Assembly: GCA_902779135.1 (NCBI GenBank) | Contig: CACZAR010000015.1 | Coordinates: forward strand, 1-55,337 | DNA length: 55,337 bases | Reading direction: 5' to 3' | Source: an uncultured Coriobacteriaceae bacterium | GTDB lineage: Bacteria; Actinomycetota; Coriobacteriia; Coriobacteriales; Eggerthellaceae | Shown: in pieces, positions 53,200-55,337 of the stretch | Position numbering within the stretch: the stretch's first letter is position 1 | Layout: each line of letters starts with the position of its first letter | Translations under genes and position numbers: made by a program | The notes under the pieces: generated by a model | The model's input: only the letters and a program-made list of their open reading frames with translations | Told to the model about the DNA's origin: nothing | Database searches by the model: none

Positions 53200-55337
53200 A
53201 TGGCCACGCAACGGTTCGATGTCACGGGCATGACGTGCGCCGCCTGCTCAGCGCGCGTTGAAAAAGCGACCGCTGAAGTTGCCGGCGTGGAAAAGGCGGT
53301 CGTCAACCTACTGAAGAACAGCATGGACGTCACGTATGATGGCAGTCCTGAAACGCTCTCGGCCATCAGCGAGGCGGTCGACAAGGCTGGTTATGGGGCG
53401 ATGCCCCGTGTAGAAGCCTCTGCTGCTGTGGTGGGTACGACAGCTCCTATGGTTAAACCCGAGAACACTGCTGCTAAAGAGGCCAAGACGGTGCGAATGC
53501 GTCTCATCGTCAGCTTCATCTTCGCGATTCCGCTGTTCTACCTCGACATGGGGCACATGTGGGGTTGGCCGCTGCCAGCCTGTTTCCTCGGTCCCGAAAA
53601 CTCGATGACGCTTGGGCTTACGCAACTCTTGCTAACCTTGCCCATCGTGTTCGTGAACTTCAAGTTCTTCCGCAACGGTTTCAAGGGCCTTGCGCATCGT
53701 GCACCCAACATGGATACGCTCGTGGCGCTCGGAGCCACTGCGTCAATGGTTTATAGCATCGCGCAGCTGTACCACGTGGGCATCGCGCTTGGGGCGGGCG
53801 AGTTGCATGAAGCGCATATGGCAGCCATGGATCTGTATTTCGAGGGCGCGGGCATGATTCTCACGCTCATCACGCTTGGAAAATACTTCGAAGCGCGTTC
53901 GAAGGGCCGCACAACAGACGCCATCACAGCGCTTATGGACCTTGCGCCCAAGACGGCTACGATCGTTACCGATGACGGCGCTGAACAAGAGGTTCACATC
54001 GAGCGCGTTCAAGTGGGTGACGTGCTTGTGGTACGCGCCGGCCAGAGCGTGCCCGTCGATGGCGTCGTGCTCGAAGGGAACGGGGTCATCGACGAATCGG
54101 CGCTCACGGGGGAGAGCGTGCCGGTGGACAAGGTTGCGGGCGACGAAGTCACAGGCGCGACAGTCAACACTGCTGGCTACTTCAAGATGCGCGCCGTGCG
54201 CGTGGGCAACGATACTGCGCTCGCGCATATCATTCAACTCGTTGACGATGCAACGAGTTCGAAAGCGCCTATCGAACGCTTGGCCGACCGTATAAGCGGC
54301 GTGTTCGTGCCTGTGGTCATAGCAATAGCGATTGTTGTTTTCGTCATTTGGCTTGTCGTTTCGGGCATGGACATCTCCAAAGCCGTCGTGCATGGCATCT
54401 CTGTGCTCGTTATCAGCTGTCCGTGTGCGCTCGGGCTTGCGACTCCAACAGCTATCATGGTCGGAACTGGCCGTGGCGCCAAGCAGGGTATTCTCATCAA
54501 GAGTGCCGAAGCGCTTGAGAATGCGCACAACATCGCGACCGTGGTGCTCGACAAGACGGGCACCATCACAAAGGGTATGCCCGAAGTCGCCGATGTTATT
54601 GCGGCGGAAGGAATCGAAGAGGGCGATTTGCTCATGTTGGCATACGGGCTCGAAAAGAAAAGCGAGCATCCGCTGGCACGAGCGATTTGCGATTATGCCA
54701 AAGAGCAAAAGAGCGACCAGCTGCCCGTAAAGGACTTCCGTCAAATCGCGGGCCGAGGTCTGACGGGTGTGACAGAAGGAGCCGAAGCACTCGGCGGCAA
54801 TTCGGCCATGATGCACGAGGCTGGAATCGACCTGGGTGTTCTCGAATCGAAAGCTGAAGAATTTGCCCAGCAAGGTAAAACGCCGCTGTTCTTCGCATGG
54901 GGCGGTCAGCTGCTCGGCATGATTGCCATCGCAGATCAGGTGAAACCCACAAGCGAACAAGCTGTGCGTGAAATGAAAGCGCTTGGCGTGCGTACGGTCA
55001 TGCTCACCGGCGACAATCAACTCCTGACACGCGATGGCAAAGTCGCAATGGTGGGCGACGGCGTGAACGATGCGCCTGCTCTCGCTCGTGCCGATGTGGG
55101 CATCGCCATTGGGGCAGGCACCGATGTTGCCATCGAAAGCGCCGACATGGTACTCGTGCGCAACGACCTCATGGACGTGGCGGCGGGCATCCAGCTCTCG
55201 CGCGCAACGATGCGCAATATCAAGCAGAACCTGTTCTGGGCGCTGTTCTACAATGTGATCTGCATTCCCGTGGCTGCAGGCGCGCTCACGCCGCTCGGCA
55301 TTACGCTGACGCCTGATATTGCCGCTGCTGCCATGAG
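53200..55337 (+). CDS. copA: copper-exporting P1B-type ATPase, 3' end beyond the window, with an internal gap
   Basis: 712 residues to the window edge. The N-terminal heavy-metal domain has GMTCAACS, followed by membrane helices, actuator TGES, the CPC metal-binding membrane motif, DKTGT with the phosphorylated Asp, the HP of the nucleotide domain, TGDN and GDGVND. These last two motifs are only about 11 residues apart (TGDNQLLTRDGKVAMVGDG) where CopA proteins have about 40. About 28 residues of the P domain are therefore absent, in frame. The pump is unlikely to work unless this is an assembly error. CsoR regulates it through the shared promoter. Confidence 0.94.
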   Translation, partial: MATQRFDVTGMTCAACSARVEKATAEVAGVEKAVVNLLKNSMDVTYDGSPETLSAISEAVDKAGYGAMPRVEASAAVVGTTAPMVKPENTAAKEAKTVRMRLIVSFIFAIPLFYLDMGHMWGWPLPACFLGPENSMTLGLTQLLLTLPIVFVNFKFFRNGFKGLAHRAPNMDTLVALGATASMVYSIAQLYHVGIALGAGELHEAHMAAMDLYFEGAGMILTLITLGKYFEARSKGRTTDAITALMDLAPKTATIVTDDGAEQEVHIERVQVGDVLVVRAGQSVPVDGVVLEGNGVIDESALTGESVPVDKVAGDEVTGATVNTAGYFKMRAVRVGNDTALAHIIQLVDDATSSKAPIERLADRISGVFVPVVIAIAIVVFVIWLVVSGMDISKAVVHGISVLVISCPCALGLATPTAIMVGTGRGAKQGILIKSAEALENAHNIATVVLDKTGTITKGMPEVADVIAAEGIEEGDLLMLAYGLEKKSEHPLARAICDYAKEQKSDQLPVKDFRQIAGRGLTGVTEGAEALGGNSAMMHEAGIDLGVLESKAEEFAQQGKTPLFFAWGGQLLGMIAIADQVKPTSEQAVREMKALGVRTVMLTGDNQLLTRDGKVAMVGDGVNDAPALARADVGIAIGAGTDVAIESADMVLVRNDLMDVAAGIQLSRATMRNIKQNLFWALFYNVICIPVAAGALTPLGITLTPDIAAAAM

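Overview
The window looks like a chromosome segment of an anaerobic actinobacterium, most likely class Coriobacteriia (Eggerthellaceae-like). The reasons are a moderately high GC content, the gene order rpsF-ssb-rpsR-rplI-dnaB, an actinobacterial dnaK-grpE-dnaJ-hspR-clpB operon with a HAIR-type operator, and several promoters whose -10 box lies only 6-7 bases before the start codon (leaderless mRNAs). Other anaerobe traits are an 8Fe ferredoxin, HypE/NikR nickel-hydrogenase functions and UroD-fold and HemN-like radical SAM enzymes. The genus cannot be fixed from sequence reading alone. There is no prophage, transposase or CRISPR array.

Layout. 1-670: almost gene-free, with a 25-bp inverted repeat. 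671-865: a small peptide with a double-glycine leader and a zinc-ribbon-like core. 1.0-6.7 kb: DUF169 protein, MmgE/PrpD protein, TypA and a PrsA/SurA-like lipoprotein. 6.8-7.0 kb: two tRNA-Ser genes. 7.1-13.9 kb: an apparent seven-gene minus-strand operon (degenerate polysaccharide deacetylase, 49-residue membrane protein, TrkH, anchored extracytoplasmic protein, RsgA, TSUP permease, LytS-like kinase) expressed from a leaderless promoter. 14-18 kb: SerA, tRNA-Gly and tRNA-Leu, a HAD phosphatase and a phosphohexomutase. 18-23 kb: XRE regulator, disrupted LCP gene, GalE, iron alcohol dehydrogenase, TatD hydrolase. 23-26 kb: three ABC-transporter components without binding proteins. 26-28.3 kb: NikR, HypE and a ferredoxin. 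28.4-35.2 kb: heat-shock operon. 36-39.4 kb: S6-SSB-S18-L9, then DnaB. 39.5-45.7 kb: YhaO/YhaN-like pair, PurA, PurD. 45.8-52.6 kb: HemN-like radical SAM protein, leucine-rich-repeat protein, tRNA-Phe, hydrolase, YigZ, and a divergent PucR-type regulator with a UroD-family enzyme. 52.8 kb to the end: csoR-copA copper operon, cut by the window edge.

The most unusual feature is that three otherwise well-conserved genes each lack a short internal block. dnaK lacks the phosphate-2 motif region (about 28 residues, in frame). copA lacks part of the P domain between TGDN and GDGVND (about 28 residues, in frame). An LCP-family gene lacks an internal block and is frameshifted. These are either real deletions or assembly collapses; read mapping would decide. 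I did not find a clearly new multi-gene system. The best candidates for undescribed biology are the double-glycine/zinc-ribbon peptide, the small membrane protein in front of trkH, the nikR-linked 84-residue protein and the structured tRNA-derived repeat beside tRNA-Gly.
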